DNA from: Hymenobacter wooponensis
GTDB taxonomy: Bacteria; Bacteroidota; Bacteroidia; Cytophagales; Hymenobacteraceae
Direction: 5' to 3'
Assembly: GCF_004745865.1 (NCBI RefSeq)
Contig: NZ_SRKZ01000005.1
Coordinates: forward strand, 124,001-188,000
Length of the DNA: 64,000 bases
In this document: positions 9,111-17,985 of the stretch, one piece after another
How the letters are laid out: the number at the start of each line of letters is the position of its first letter
How positions within the stretch are numbered: the first letter of the stretch is position 1
Translations under genes and position numbers: made by a program
The notes under the pieces: model-generated
Told to the model about the DNA's origin: nothing
What the model saw: the letters and a program-made list of their open reading frames with translations, nothing else
The model's database searches: none

Positions 9111-9776
9111 TTAGTCGCGGGCGACATACCCAATGCCGCGGATGGTTTGCAGGTAGTCTTCGTCTTTATGAAGGCGCAGCTTTTTGCGCAGGGCGTTCAT
9201 GTACACGTCAATCACACCGGTGTTGTACTCGAAATGAATGTCCCAGACGTTCTCAATGATGCTCTGACGGCGGCACACGTTGCCCTTGTGGCGCAGTAGG
9301 TACTCCAGCAGGGCAAATTCCTTCTGGGTCAGGGGTATTTCCTCGTCGTCCCGGAACACCTGGTGCGTGGCCACATCCAGCACAATGGGGCCCACGGTGA
9401 ACCGCTCGGGCGGGCCTGCCACCGGCCGCAGCTGCACCCGAATGCGCTCCAGCAGCTCCTCAAAGTGGAAGGGCTTTTTGATGTAGTCGTTGGCGCCAGC
9501 CTGTAGGCCCGCAATAGTATCCTGCACGGTGTCCTTGGCCGTGAGAAAGAGCAGCGGTGTGTGGTTTTGCGCGGCCCGCAGCTGCCGGCACACCTCCAGC
9601 CCCGAGAGGCCCGGCAACATCCAGTCCACCAGCAGCAAGTCGTAGGCCTGTTCCAGGGCCAGCGCCAACCCTTCGGTGCCGTTGTCGGCTACCTCCACGG
9701 CGTAGGCCTCTTCCTCCAGGCCCTGCTTCAGGAAACGGGCAATGCCGGGCTCATCTTCAATGACCAGGATGCGCAT
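9111..9776 (-). CDS. OmpR-family response regulator
   Basis: This 221-residue protein has a receiver domain (MRILVIEDEP, acceptor Asp51 in LLLVDWMLPG, Lys in IKKPF) followed by a winged-helix DNA-binding domain (LTQKEFALLEYLLRHKG, VIDVYMNALRKKL). It belongs to the CusR/QseB/PmrA branch. Its stop codon abuts the kinase start codon. It is divergent from the RND efflux operon across a 549-base gap that contains a perfect PmrA-type box at 10247-10263, so it probably activates that operon (inference). Confidence 0.94.
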   Translation of the reverse strand: MRILVIEDEPGIARFLKQGLEEEAYAVEVADNGTEGLALALEQAYDLLLVDWMLPGLSGLEVCRQLRAAQNHTPLLFLTAKDTVQDTIAGLQAGANDYIKKPFHFEELLERIRVQLRPVAGPPERFTVGPIVLDVATHQVFRDDEEIPLTQKEFALLEYLLRHKGNVCRRQSIIENVWDIHFEYNTGVIDVYMNALRKKLRLHKDEDYLQTIRGIGYVARD

Positions 9777-9822
9777 AGGATACTTAGTGATGGAGTGAGG
9801 AGGAAAGGCAAAAGGTGCTGCA

Positions 9823-10166
9823 AGCTAGAACTAGCTCCCCTCCTCAGATGATGTTGCGCAACAAGCAAGGAGGGGGTAGGGGTGGTTGATAATCGTTGTT
9901 TATAAAAACGGTCATGCTGAGCGCAGCCGAAGCATTTCTACCGCTTCGTTGCACGGTTGTAGAGACGCATACTTGCGTCTCGTCGTTGAACGACTGGCCT
10001 AGAACAACCTGCATAAACAACCTCAGCAACGAGGAGACGCTCTACAGCCCTACGTCAGCACGCGAGATGTCTCGACAAGCTCGACATGACGGGCTGGTAA
10101 ACAACGATTGATCAACCACCCCTAACCCCTCCTCAGATGAGGAGGGGAACTAGCTGCTAACTCTAG
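9823..10166. repeat. Composite nested inverted repeat between the two-component system and the RND operon (copy 3)
   Basis: Outer arms 9823-9903 and 10097-10166 are near inverted copies (CTAGCTCCCCTCCTCAGATG on one side; CCCCTCCTCAGATGAGG and AACTAGC on the other; both carry AGGGGTGGTTGAT or its complement). Inside are module M1 (GTCATGCTGAGCGCAGCCGA at about 9911), a stem built on GAGACGC..GCGTCTC, TGGCCTAG, and module M2 (GCGAGATGTCTCGACAAGCT at about 10062-10081). The element fills most of the gap and contains no credible gene. It looks like one repeat inserted in another, with target-proximal hairpins. Confidence 0.75.
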
Positions 10167-10246
10167 CAAACCAAGACAGTTTTCAGGCTGTGAACCTACT
10201 GCATATTGGGCGTTGATGGTAGCGGCCAGCCGGCTGCCATCACGAT

Positions 10247-10263
10247 TTTAAGGCAATCTTAAG
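10247..10263 (+). promoter_or_regulatory. PmrA/QseB-type operator upstream of the RND pump gene
   Basis: TTTAAG, five bases, CTTAAG matches the direct-repeat box (C/T)TTAA(G/T)-N5-(C/T)TTAA(G/T) known for PmrA/QseB-type OmpR-family regulators. It lies 62 bases before the chosen start of the pump gene, and the cognate-looking regulator is encoded divergently. The match is read directly; binding is inferred. Confidence 0.6.
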
Positions 10264-10325
10264 CCTGCTATGGCCGCTGGCTCAGGTTGGGGTTGCGTTC
10301 TTTGCATACGCAAAACCGACTTTCG

Positions 10326-13300
10326 ATGCTTTCAAAAATCATAGCGGCCAGCATTCATAACAAGCTGTTCGTGGTGCTGCTGCTGGTGGCGTTGGTAGGC
10401 TGGGGTGGCTATTCGGCCGCGCATCTGCCCCTCGATGCCATTCCCGACGTGACCAATAACCAAGTGCAGGTTATTACTCAGAGTCCGGCCTTGGCGGCGC
10501 AGGAAGTGGAGCAGCTGCTCACCGTGCCCCTGGAGCTGCAGCTGCGCACCATTCCGGGTGTAACGGAAATTCGCTCTATCTCGCGGTTTGGCCTCTCGGT
10601 GATTACAGTGGTGTTCGAGGATGACATTGACACCTACCGCACCCGCCAACTGGTAGCCGAAAAGCTCACCACCGCGCAGGCCGAGCTGGGTACCGGTGCC
10701 GCCCCCCAAATGGCCCCCATCACTACTGGACTAGGCGAGATTTATCAGTACAGCATCCACGTCAAGAAGGGCTACGAAGACAAATACTCCCTCAGCGCCC
10801 TGCGCGACGTGCAGGACTGGCTCATTAAACGTCCCCTGGCCGGCGTGCCCGGCGTGGTAGACGTGAGCAGCTTCGGGGGCTACGTACGCCAGTACGAGGT
10901 CAGCGTAAACCCCGACCAGCTCAACGCGGCCGGGGTAACCATGCCGGAACTGTTCAAAGCCCTGCAAGACAACAACGACAACACCGGCGGCTCTTACCTG
11001 GAGCGCGGCCGCAATGGCTACTTCATTCGGGGCGAAGGCCGGGTAAGCTCCCTTGATGACGTTGGCACCATCGTAATCAAGCAGGCCACCCAGAACGCGC
11101 CCCTGCTGGTGCGCGATGTAGCACAGGTGCGCTTCGGGCACTCCATGCGCTACGGGGCCATGACCCGCAACGGCGGCGGCGAAACGGTGGGCGGTATTGT
11201 GCTCATGCTCAAGGGCGCCTCTTCGGAGCAAACCATTAAGGGCGTGAAGGCGCGGGTGGCGGAAATTGAGAAAACCCTGCCGCCTGGCCTAGAAGTGGTG
11301 CCGTTCCTCGACCGTACCAAGCTCATCGACAAGGCCATTCATACCGTCACCAAAAACCTGATTGAGGGCGGCGTCATCGTGATTCTGGTGCTGCTGATTC
11401 TGCTGGGCAACTTCCGAGCGGGGCTGGTGGTGGCTTCCATGATTCCGCTGTGCATGCTGTTTGCCCTGGGCATGATGCGCACCTTCGACGTATCGGCTAA
11501 CCTGATGAGCCTAGGCGCCCTGGACTTCGGGTTGATTGTAGACGGGGCCGTGATTATCGTGGAAGCCATGATCTTCCATATCGTGCACTTCCGTAATGAA
11601 ACGGAGCACGAAACCATGGACCAGGTGGCCGAAACTGCCGCTACCCGCATGATGCGCTCGGCCTTGTTTGGGCAGCTCATCATCCTAATTGTGTACTTCC
11701 CTATTCTGGCCCTCACCGGCATCGAGGGGAAGATGTTCCGGCCCATGGCCCTCACCGTGAGCTTCGCCATTGTGGGCGCCATGCTGCTGTGCCTCACCTA
11801 CGTACCGGCCGTGTCGGCGTGGGCATTGCGCAAGGATATCAAGGAAGAGGGCACCCTGGCCCACCGCATTATGCAGTTCTTGCTGCGCGGCTACGAGCCT
11901 CTGATTCAGGGGGCGCTGCGCATGCGTGGGGCCGTAGTGGCGCTGGCCCTAGGCCTGTTGGTGCTGTCGGGAGTACTGTTCTGGCGCATGGGCGGCGAGT
12001 TTATTCCGCAGCTTGATGAGGGCGACTTTGCCGTGAACGTGACCCTTTCGCCCGGCTCCTCACTGAGCCAGAGCATTGCCACCACCACCAAAGTCCAGCA
12101 GATTTTGCTGCAGAAATTCCCGGAGGTAGAGCAGGTGGTGGGCAAAATTGGCACCTCCGAAATTCCCACCGACCCCATGTCGTTCGAGGACTCCGACCAG
12201 ATTGTGGTGCTGAAAGACCAGGGCGAGTGGACCTCGGCCGGCTCGCGGGAGGAGCTGGCGGGTAAGATGAACGAAGCCCTGGCCAATATTCCCGGCGTAA
12301 ACGTGGAGTTTCAGCAGCCCATTCAGATGCGGTTCAACGAGCTGATTTCGGGCGCTAAGTCAGACATCAGCATTAAGATTTACGGCGAAGACCTGGCGGT
12401 GCTCTTTGAGAAAGCCAACCACGCCGCCGCCCTTATTCGCCCCCTCGACGGGGTGGGCGACCTGAAGGTGGAGCAGATTGCGGCCCTGCCCCAGCTGCGC
12501 GTCACCTACGACCGCCAGAAGCTGGCCCAATACGGCCTGAACGTGTCGGACCTGAACACGCTGCTGCGCTCCTCCTTCGCGGGCGATGTGGCCGGCCAGG
12601 TGTACGAAGGTGAGCGGCGCTACGACCTGGTCCTGCGCCTCGACAGCACCAGCCGCCAGGGCCTCGGCGACCTGCGCAACCTTTATGTGGATACGCCCCT
12701 AGGCCAGAAAGTGCCGCTGGAGGAAGTGGCCACGGTGGCCTACCGCAGCGCCCCCGCCCAAATCTCCCGCGACGACGCCCGCCGCCGCATCAACATTGGG
12801 GTGAACGTGCGCGGCCGTGACGTGCAAAGCCTGGTACAGGAAATTCAGGGCAAGCTCGATGCCGGACTGAAGCTGCCCACCGGCTACAGCATCAAGTACG
12901 GCGGGGCCTTCGAGAACCTGCAGCAGGCCAAGGCCCGTTTAAGCGTGGTGGTGCCTATCTCCCTGCTGCTCATACTCTTGCTACTGTATCTATCCTTCAA
13001 CTCCGTAAAGCAGGCCGCCCTAATTTTCACGGGTATTCCGCTGGCTACTATCGGCGGTATTCTGGCGCTGTGGCTGCGGGATATGCCCTTTAGTATTTCG
13101 GCGGGCGTGGGCTTCATTGCCCTATTTGGAGTGGCCGTGCTCAACGGTATTGTACTGGTAGCCAGCCTCAATGAGCTGGCCCTGGCCGGCGTGCGCAACG
13201 TACGGGAACGGGTACTGCGGGCCACGGCTGAGCGCTTCCGGCCGGTACTGCTCACGGCCTCGGTGGCGTCTCTGGGTTTCCTGCCCATGGCCTTGAGCAA

Positions 13301-14702
13301 CTCGGCTGGCGCGGAGGTGCAAAAGCCCCTGGCCACGGTAGTTATCGGCGGGCTAATTACGGCCACGCTGCTTACCCTGCTGGTGCTGCCGGTGCTCTAT
13401 ACCTTCTTCACCTCCAGTGATGAAGATCCAACGCCTGCTACACCCGCTGAACCAAATGGAACCCCCACTAGGCCAGTAGTGGCGCTGGGGTTAACACTTC
13501 TATTGCTGACTTTACCTGACCTAGGCCAGGCGCAAACAGCTCCCGCTTCACCGGCTACCCCTGGCACTCCGCTCACGCTGCAGCAGGCCTTGCAGACTGG
13601 CCTACGGCAAAACCTATCGTTGCAGTCGTCGGCTTTGCAGGCTCAGCAGCAACGCGCCCTTACCCGCACCGGCTACGATATTCCGCGCACCGTATTGGAT
13701 TACCAGCGGGGGCAGATTTCGGGCCCGCTCATCGACCAGAGCTTCAACGTGATTCAGCAAACAGCTCTGCCTAATGTGTACGCCGCGCAGCGCCGCCTGC
13801 TGGAAAGCCAAGCTCTGACGGCCGAGCAGCGTGGCCGCGTGCAGCGCCGGGAGCTTAGCCAGAACATCCGCATCAGCTACTACCAACTGCTACTCACCTA
13901 CCGCCGCGCGGCCCTATTGCGCCGCCAGGATAGCCTGTACCGCCGCGCCGCCCGGGCCGCAAAAATTCGGTACCAGGTAGGCGAAACCAACCGGCTGGAG
14001 CAGGTTTCGGCTGAGGCCCGCTCGCGGGAACTGCAAAACCAACTGGCCAATACACTTACCGAGGTGGCCGTGCAGCAGCAGCAATTGGCTCTATTGCTGG
14101 GCACCGCGCCCACCCGCATTGATACCACCGAAAACGCCGTGGCCGTGCTAGCTGCCGCCGATACCATCAGCCTCTCCCCCGACTCTAACCCTACTCTAGG
14201 CCTCTTGCGCCAGGAGCTAACCCAGAGCCAACGCCAGACCCAGGTGGAACAGCTGCGCCGCCTCCCCGATGTGCGCGTGGGCTATTTCAACCAGACTATC
14301 AATAAGGAGAAAGGCTTTCAGGTGGCGCAAGCGGGGCTTTCGGTGCCGCTGCTGGGCGGAGCACAGAAGGCTCGCATTGCCGCCGCCCGCCTCGGTGAGC
14401 AAGCCGCCGACAACCAACTGGCCTACGCCACCACCCAGCTCACCGGTCAGCAAGCCGCCCTGCGCCAACAGTTGCGCCGGGCCCGCGCTTCCCTCAACTA
14501 CTACGAGCGCGACGCCCTGCCCCAGGCCCGCCTCATCCTGACTACGGCCGAAAAAAGCTTCCGCGCCGGCGACATCGACTACGTAACCTACGTGGTGAAT
14601 ACCGAGCCGGCTTGGCAAATCCAACAGGCCTACCTCGATCAGGTGCGCCAATACAATGAGGTAGTTATTGCTCTGCAAGCCTTGGCGGGCACCGATGAGT
14701 AA
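10326..14702 (+). CDS. CzcA/CusA-family heavy-metal RND pump fused to a TolC-like outer membrane factor
   Basis: This 1458-residue protein starts at MLSKIIAASIHNKL; an in-frame ATG 39 bases upstream adds residues not typical of the family. Residues 1 to about 1035 are an HME-RND transporter with twelve predicted membrane segments. The signature DFGLIVDGAV (D400, D406) is closer to divalent-cation pumps (CzcA, CnrA) than to the Cu/Ag pump CusA. From about residue 1082 the chain is an OMF/TolC-type protein (LTLQQALQTGLRQNLSLQ and coiled-coil regions). The junction at about 1049-1070 reads like a signal peptide (VVALGLTLLLLTLPDLGQAQ), see findings. Family knowledge: export of Co/Zn/Cd/Ni from the periplasm out of the cell. 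It forms an operon with the adaptor gene. Confidence 0.94.
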   Translation: MLSKIIAASIHNKLFVVLLLVALVGWGGYSAAHLPLDAIPDVTNNQVQVITQSPALAAQEVEQLLTVPLELQLRTIPGVTEIRSISRFGLSVITVVFEDDIDTYRTRQLVAEKLTTAQAELGTGAAPQMAPITTGLGEIYQYSIHVKKGYEDKYSLSALRDVQDWLIKRPLAGVPGVVDVSSFGGYVRQYEVSVNPDQLNAAGVTMPELFKALQDNNDNTGGSYLERGRNGYFIRGEGRVSSLDDVGTIVIKQATQNAPLLVRDVAQVRFGHSMRYGAMTRNGGGETVGGIVLMLKGASSEQTIKGVKARVAEIEKTLPPGLEVVPFLDRTKLIDKAIHTVTKNLIEGGVIVILVLLILLGNFRAGLVVASMIPLCMLFALGMMRTFDVSANLMSLGALDFGLIVDGAVIIVEAMIFHIVHFRNETEHETMDQVAETAATRMMRSALFGQLIILIVYFPILALTGIEGKMFRPMALTVSFAIVGAMLLCLTYVPAVSAWALRKDIKEEGTLAHRIMQFLLRGYEPLIQGALRMRGAVVALALGLLVLSGVLFWRMGGEFIPQLDEGDFAVNVTLSPGSSLSQSIATTTKVQQILLQKFPEVEQVVGKIGTSEIPTDPMSFEDSDQIVVLKDQGEWTSAGSREELAGKMNEALANIPGVNVEFQQPIQMRFNELISGAKSDISIKIYGEDLAVLFEKANHAAALIRPLDGVGDLKVEQIAALPQLRVTYDRQKLAQYGLNVSDLNTLLRSSFAGDVAGQVYEGERRYDLVLRLDSTSRQGLGDLRNLYVDTPLGQKVPLEEVATVAYRSAPAQISRDDARRRINIGVNVRGRDVQSLVQEIQGKLDAGLKLPTGYSIKYGGAFENLQQAKARLSVVVPISLLLILLLLYLSFNSVKQAALIFTGIPLATIGGILALWLRDMPFSISAGVGFIALFGVAVLNGIVLVASLNELALAGVRNVRERVLRATAERFRPVLLTASVASLGFLPMALSNSAGAEVQKPLATVVIGGLITATLLTLLVLPVLYTFFTSSDEDPTPATPAEPNGTPTRPVVALGLTLLLLTLPDLGQAQTAPASPATPGTPLTLQQALQTGLRQNLSLQSSALQAQQQRALTRTGYDIPRTVLDYQRGQISGPLIDQSFNVIQQTALPNVYAAQRRLLESQALTAEQRGRVQRRELSQNIRISYYQLLLTYRRAALLRRQDSLYRRAARAAKIRYQVGETNRLEQVSAEARSRELQNQLANTLTEVAVQQQQLALLLGTAPTRIDTTENAVAVLAAADTISLSPDSNPTLGLLRQELTQSQRQTQVEQLRRLPDVRVGYFNQTINKEKGFQVAQAGLSVPLLGGAQKARIAAARLGEQAADNQLAYATTQLTGQQAALRQQLRRARASLNYYERDALPQARLILTTAEKSFRAGDIDYVTYVVNTEPAWQIQQAYLDQVRQYNEVVIALQALAGTDE

Positions 14703-14765
14703 CGGCATCTGTTGCTAGGCCACTGTTTCTTTTCACGCTTATCCTGCCCTTCGGGACTGGTTTCC

Positions 14766-15983
14766 ATGAAGTTTTCCCTTTTGCCTGCTTTTTCACTTCC
14801 GCTGACCTCCCTCCTGCTGGCTGCCGGCCTTGCCGGTTGTAAACAGGGCGCTTCCCCGGAGGCCAAAGGCGCCACGCCTCCCCGCCCCGAAACGCCTGCG
14901 GCTCCCGCCAACCCCGACCAAGTCACGATTTCGGCGGCGCAGGCGCGGGCGGCGGGTATTGCGCTGGGCAGCTTTACGCGCCAGAATATGGCCTCGGAGG
15001 TGCAGGCGAATGGCGTGGTGGATGTACCGCCGCAAAACCTGGTGACGATTTCGGCGGTGCTGGGCGGCTACGTGCAGCAGGTGCAGGTGCTGCCGGGCCA
15101 GTTCGTGAAGAAGGGCGCCACCGTGGCCGTGCTGCGCCACCCCGATTATATCAAGCTGCAGGAAGCCTACCTGCAAAGCCGGGCCCGGGTGCGCTTCCTA
15201 AGTCAGGAACTGGAGCGCCAGCGCATTCTTGATGTGGAAGATGTGGGGGCCAAGCGCAAGCTCCAGCAAGCCCAAGCCGACTACGCCACCGAGCAAGCCA
15301 CACAACGCAGCTTGGCGGCCCAGCTAGGCCAGTTGAATATCTCGGCGGAGCGCCTGGCCGCCTCGGGACGCATTCAGCCCACCGTCAGCCTTACCACTCC
15401 GCTCTCGGGCTACGTGCGCACGGTGAGTACCAACCCCGGCCAATTTGTGAACCCCCAGGATGTGCTGGTGGAAATAGTAGACCGCTCCGATCTGCACCTG
15501 CAGCTCAAAGTGTTTGAGCGCGATGTGGCGCGGGTGCGCGTAGGCCAGTCAATTTTGTTCACGGTGCCTAGCCGCAAGATGGCCCAGGAAATTCTACGGG
15601 CCCGAGTTTTCTTGGTGGGCAAAGCCTTTGAAAACGACGCTCGCACCGTAACGGTGCACGCCCACCTCGAAGGCCGCGAAACCGAAACCCTCCTGCCCGG
15701 CCAGTACGTGGCTGCCCGCATCCAGACTGCGGGGCAGCAGGCTCGCACGTTGCCCGAAGACGCCATTATTCAGGCTGGGGAACTGAGTTACGCCTATGTG
15801 CAAACCCATGCTACCGATAGCACTGCCACCTTTCGGCGCATAAAAGTAAAAGCCGGCGCCTTTGCCCACGGTGATGTAGCCGTAACCCCTCTAGACCCCA
15901 TCCCCGACACGACTCAGCTGGTACGCCGAGGCGCTTATTTTCTGGACGCTGAGCGGGGTAAAGGACAGGGCAACGACGATTAA
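14766..15983 (+). CDS. Efflux RND transporter periplasmic adaptor lipoprotein (CzcB/CusB-like)
   Basis: This 405-residue protein starts at MKFSLLPAFSL; in-frame residues upstream of it do not fit a signal. It has a lipobox LAGC with Cys25, so it is a membrane-anchored lipoprotein. The order of parts is typical for the membrane fusion family: a lipoyl half-motif (VTISAVLGGYVQQVQVLPGQ), a coiled-coil hairpin (about residues 130-200), the second lipoyl half (TPLSGYVRTVSTNPGQFV), then beta-barrel and proximal domains. It bridges the inner-membrane pump and the outer-membrane channel, both supplied by the fused gene 63 bases upstream. No separate outer membrane factor is encoded here, consistent with the fusion. 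Confidence 0.93.
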   Translation: MKFSLLPAFSLPLTSLLLAAGLAGCKQGASPEAKGATPPRPETPAAPANPDQVTISAAQARAAGIALGSFTRQNMASEVQANGVVDVPPQNLVTISAVLGGYVQQVQVLPGQFVKKGATVAVLRHPDYIKLQEAYLQSRARVRFLSQELERQRILDVEDVGAKRKLQQAQADYATEQATQRSLAAQLGQLNISAERLAASGRIQPTVSLTTPLSGYVRTVSTNPGQFVNPQDVLVEIVDRSDLHLQLKVFERDVARVRVGQSILFTVPSRKMAQEILRARVFLVGKAFENDARTVTVHAHLEGRETETLLPGQYVAARIQTAGQQARTLPEDAIIQAGELSYAYVQTHATDSTATFRRIKVKAGAFAHGDVAVTPLDPIPDTTQLVRRGAYFLDAERGKGQGNDD

Positions 15984-16120
15984 CTCTCTAGGATATCGGC
16001 AAAGGCTACCCTGAAGGGACAAAAGCTGCTGCCCAAAGCCATCAAAAAGTAATCGCTGCCGTATGGTGGAATGGTTTGTGTTTTAATCTGGTTTTAATCA
16101 CAACCCCTTCCCCTCTTTCT

Positions 16121-16576
16121 ATGCGTTTTCTGCTCGTTTGCCTGTTTTTACTACTGGCAGCCTTCACTAGTCAGGCCCAAACGCCTGCGACAACCTGGAA
16201 TGCTAACCTGACCGAGGCCTTGCAACAGGCTAAAGCCATTAACAAACCGGTGCTAGCCGTTTTTTCGGGCTCCGATTGGTGTAAGCCGTGTATCATGCTC
16301 AAGCAGGAGGTGTTTGACCAGCCGGAGTTCCAGCAGTACGCCCAAGATCGGCTGGTACTAGCTCGGTTTGACTTTCCGCGCAGCAAGAAAAACAAACTCT
16401 CCGCTGAGCAAACCAAGTTGAATGAGGCTGCGGCGGCGCAGCTTAATAAAGAGGGCTCATTTCCGCTCGTGGTGCTTATCTCGCCGGAGGGCAAGGTGCT
16501 GGCCAAGACCGGTTACCGCCCCGGTGGACCCGCCGCCTACGATGCCTACCTATCTCAGCTTTTAACCAAACGCTAG
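16121..16576 (+). CDS. Exported thioredoxin-fold protein (Thioredoxin_7 type)
   Basis: This 151-residue protein has a signal peptide (MRFLLVCLFLLLAAFTSQAQ) and a thioredoxin fold with the active site SDWCKPC (Cys54, Cys57), followed by ESTABLISHED-family features such as a cis-proline loop in GSFPLVVL. It probably reduces or forms disulfides in the periplasm. It lies 137 bases after the RND adaptor and only 4 bases before the ApbE gene, so it heads a tight gene set with ApbE, DUF4266 and DUF3570. A role in keeping cysteines of the small DUF4266 lipoprotein reduced is conceivable (inference). Confidence 0.88.
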   Translation: MRFLLVCLFLLLAAFTSQAQTPATTWNANLTEALQQAKAINKPVLAVFSGSDWCKPCIMLKQEVFDQPEFQQYAQDRLVLARFDFPRSKKNKLSAEQTKLNEAAAAQLNKEGSFPLVVLISPEGKVLAKTGYRPGGPAAYDAYLSQLLTKR

Positions 16577-16580
16577 AGGT

Positions 16581-17666
16581 ATGCACGCCAGTCGTCTGCC
16601 TGCAAAGCGGTTTTTCAGCGTAATAGCCCGGTTTTTAGTGCTGAGCTGGCTGCTAGTAGCCAACTCAGCAGCTTTTGCTCAGGCCCCGGCCAGCAAGCCC
16701 CGCAACTTCACCCGCACCGCCCACCTGATGGGCTCCCACTTTAGCTTCACGGCCGTCTCGGCGGACGATTCCTTGGCCTGGCGCGCCATTCGGGCGGGTA
16801 TCCGGGAAACGCAGCGCATCGACCGGCTTTTTTCCTATTGGGATTCCACCTCCCAAATTACGCAGATCAACCGCCAGGCCGGCATCAAGCCCGTGGTGGT
16901 AGACCAGGAGGTGTATGATTTGATTCAGCGGACGCTCAAGCTTTCCGCGCTCAGTGATGGGGCGTTTGACATCACGTTTGCCGGCGGCGAGAAGATTTAC
17001 AAGTTCGACCGTAAGGAGCACGCCAGCCTCCCCGCCCCAGAGGTAGTGAAGGCCTCCGTGGCTCGTATTGATTACCGCAATGTGCTGCTTGATCCTGCCA
17101 CTCACTCCGTAATGCTGCAAGACAAGGGCATGCGCCTGAATCTGGCGGGCATTCTGCAGGGCTATGGCGTGCGCAAGGCTCAGGCCCTTATGCGGCAGAT
17201 GGGCATTCAGGGTGGCCTCATCAACGGTTCCGGTGACGTGTCGTGCTGGGGGCGGCAGGGTGATGGTTCTTTGTGGCGCATTGCCATCGGCGACCCGGCT
17301 TATCCGCAGTCCGTTTCCTCGTGGCTGACCGTGACGGACGTGGCCGTGGTGACGGCCGGCAACTACGAGCAGTACTTCACGGTGCAGGGTAAGTACTACG
17401 GGCACATCATTGACCCACACACCGGCTACCCCGCCACTGGCCTACGCTCCGTTACCATCATCTGCCCCGATGTGGAGCTAGCCGATGGCCTAGATGAAGT
17501 GGTGTTTGTAAAAGGGCCAGAAGAAGGGCTGGCTTTCATCAACAAGCTTAAGGGCGTTGACTGCGCCCTCATTACCAATGATGGCCGCACCCTCACTTCC
17601 CGGGGCATGGCGGTTAACTATTACTCCACGCAGCAACCGCAGACCGCTGCGGCCCCGAAACCATGA
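16581..17666 (+). CDS. apbE: FAD:protein FMN transferase (ApbE family)
   Basis: This 361-residue protein begins with a signal sequence (hydrophobic residues about 15-34, ending AAFAQ). ApbE motifs are visible: DGAFDITFAG, GVRKAQALMRQMG, NGSGDVSCWG, and the metal/FAD-binding HIIDPHTGYPA. Family knowledge: ApbE uses FAD and Mg2+ to attach FMN to a Ser or Thr in a D-x-x-[ST]-G-A-[ST] context of exported redox proteins. I found no such target sequence in the neighbouring proteins. The start lies 4 bases after the thioredoxin stop and the end overlaps the next start by 4 bases, indicating translational coupling. Confidence 0.93.
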   Translation: MHASRLPAKRFFSVIARFLVLSWLLVANSAAFAQAPASKPRNFTRTAHLMGSHFSFTAVSADDSLAWRAIRAGIRETQRIDRLFSYWDSTSQITQINRQAGIKPVVVDQEVYDLIQRTLKLSALSDGAFDITFAGGEKIYKFDRKEHASLPAPEVVKASVARIDYRNVLLDPATHSVMLQDKGMRLNLAGILQGYGVRKAQALMRQMGIQGGLINGSGDVSCWGRQGDGSLWRIAIGDPAYPQSVSSWLTVTDVAVVTAGNYEQYFTVQGKYYGHIIDPHTGYPATGLRSVTIICPDVELADGLDEVVFVKGPEEGLAFINKLKGVDCALITNDGRTLTSRGMAVNYYSTQQPQTAAAPKP

Positions 17667-17908
17667 TTCTCCCAACCGTTTTTGCCTCGCGTGTGCGGGT
17701 GGTGCTAGGTGGGCTGCTACTTCTAAGTGGTAGCGGCCTTAGCAGCTGCGTATCGGTGGCAGCTTACCAAAAGATGTACCTCAACGATGAGGATATGAAA
17801 CTGGCCAACAAGCGCATTGAGGTCTACGAAACCAACTTTGAGAGCTACCGCGAAGGTGCCGGCGGGGCTAATGGCGGCAAAGTAGGTGGCGGCTGCGGCT
17901 GTAATTAG
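17663..17908 (+). CDS. DUF4266-family mini-lipoprotein with GGGCGCN tail
   Basis: This 81-residue protein overlaps the ApbE stop by 4 bases (ATGA type). It has a lipoprotein signal ending LSSC (Cys29), a short charged region (YLNDEDMKLANKRIEVYETN) and a glycine-rich end finishing GGGCGCN with two closely spaced cysteines. The family is recognised as DUF4266; its function is unknown. The Cys-Gly-Cys tail could bind metal or be a modification site (inference). Its place between ApbE and DUF3570 argues for a joint role at the cell surface or periplasm. Confidence 0.85.
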   Translation: MILPTVFASRVRVVLGGLLLLSGSGLSSCVSVAAYQKMYLNDEDMKLANKRIEVYETNFESYREGAGGANGGKVGGGCGCN

Positions 17909-17985
17909 CCGCCTCCAACCCATCTGGTTCCGCTAGGCCACCTCACTGATTTTTCCGCTTGCCGTACCACCCCACTCCCCTCCCG

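Noticed and set aside
9896-10111. Short open frame in the gap before the RND operon
   Set aside because: It lies wholly inside the composite inverted repeat and encodes the repeat in translation; no protein features.
10326-14702. Possible assembly error joining the RND and TolC genes
   Set aside because: The frame continues without a break through a plausible linker, the codon use is uniform, and such fusions are known in the phylum.
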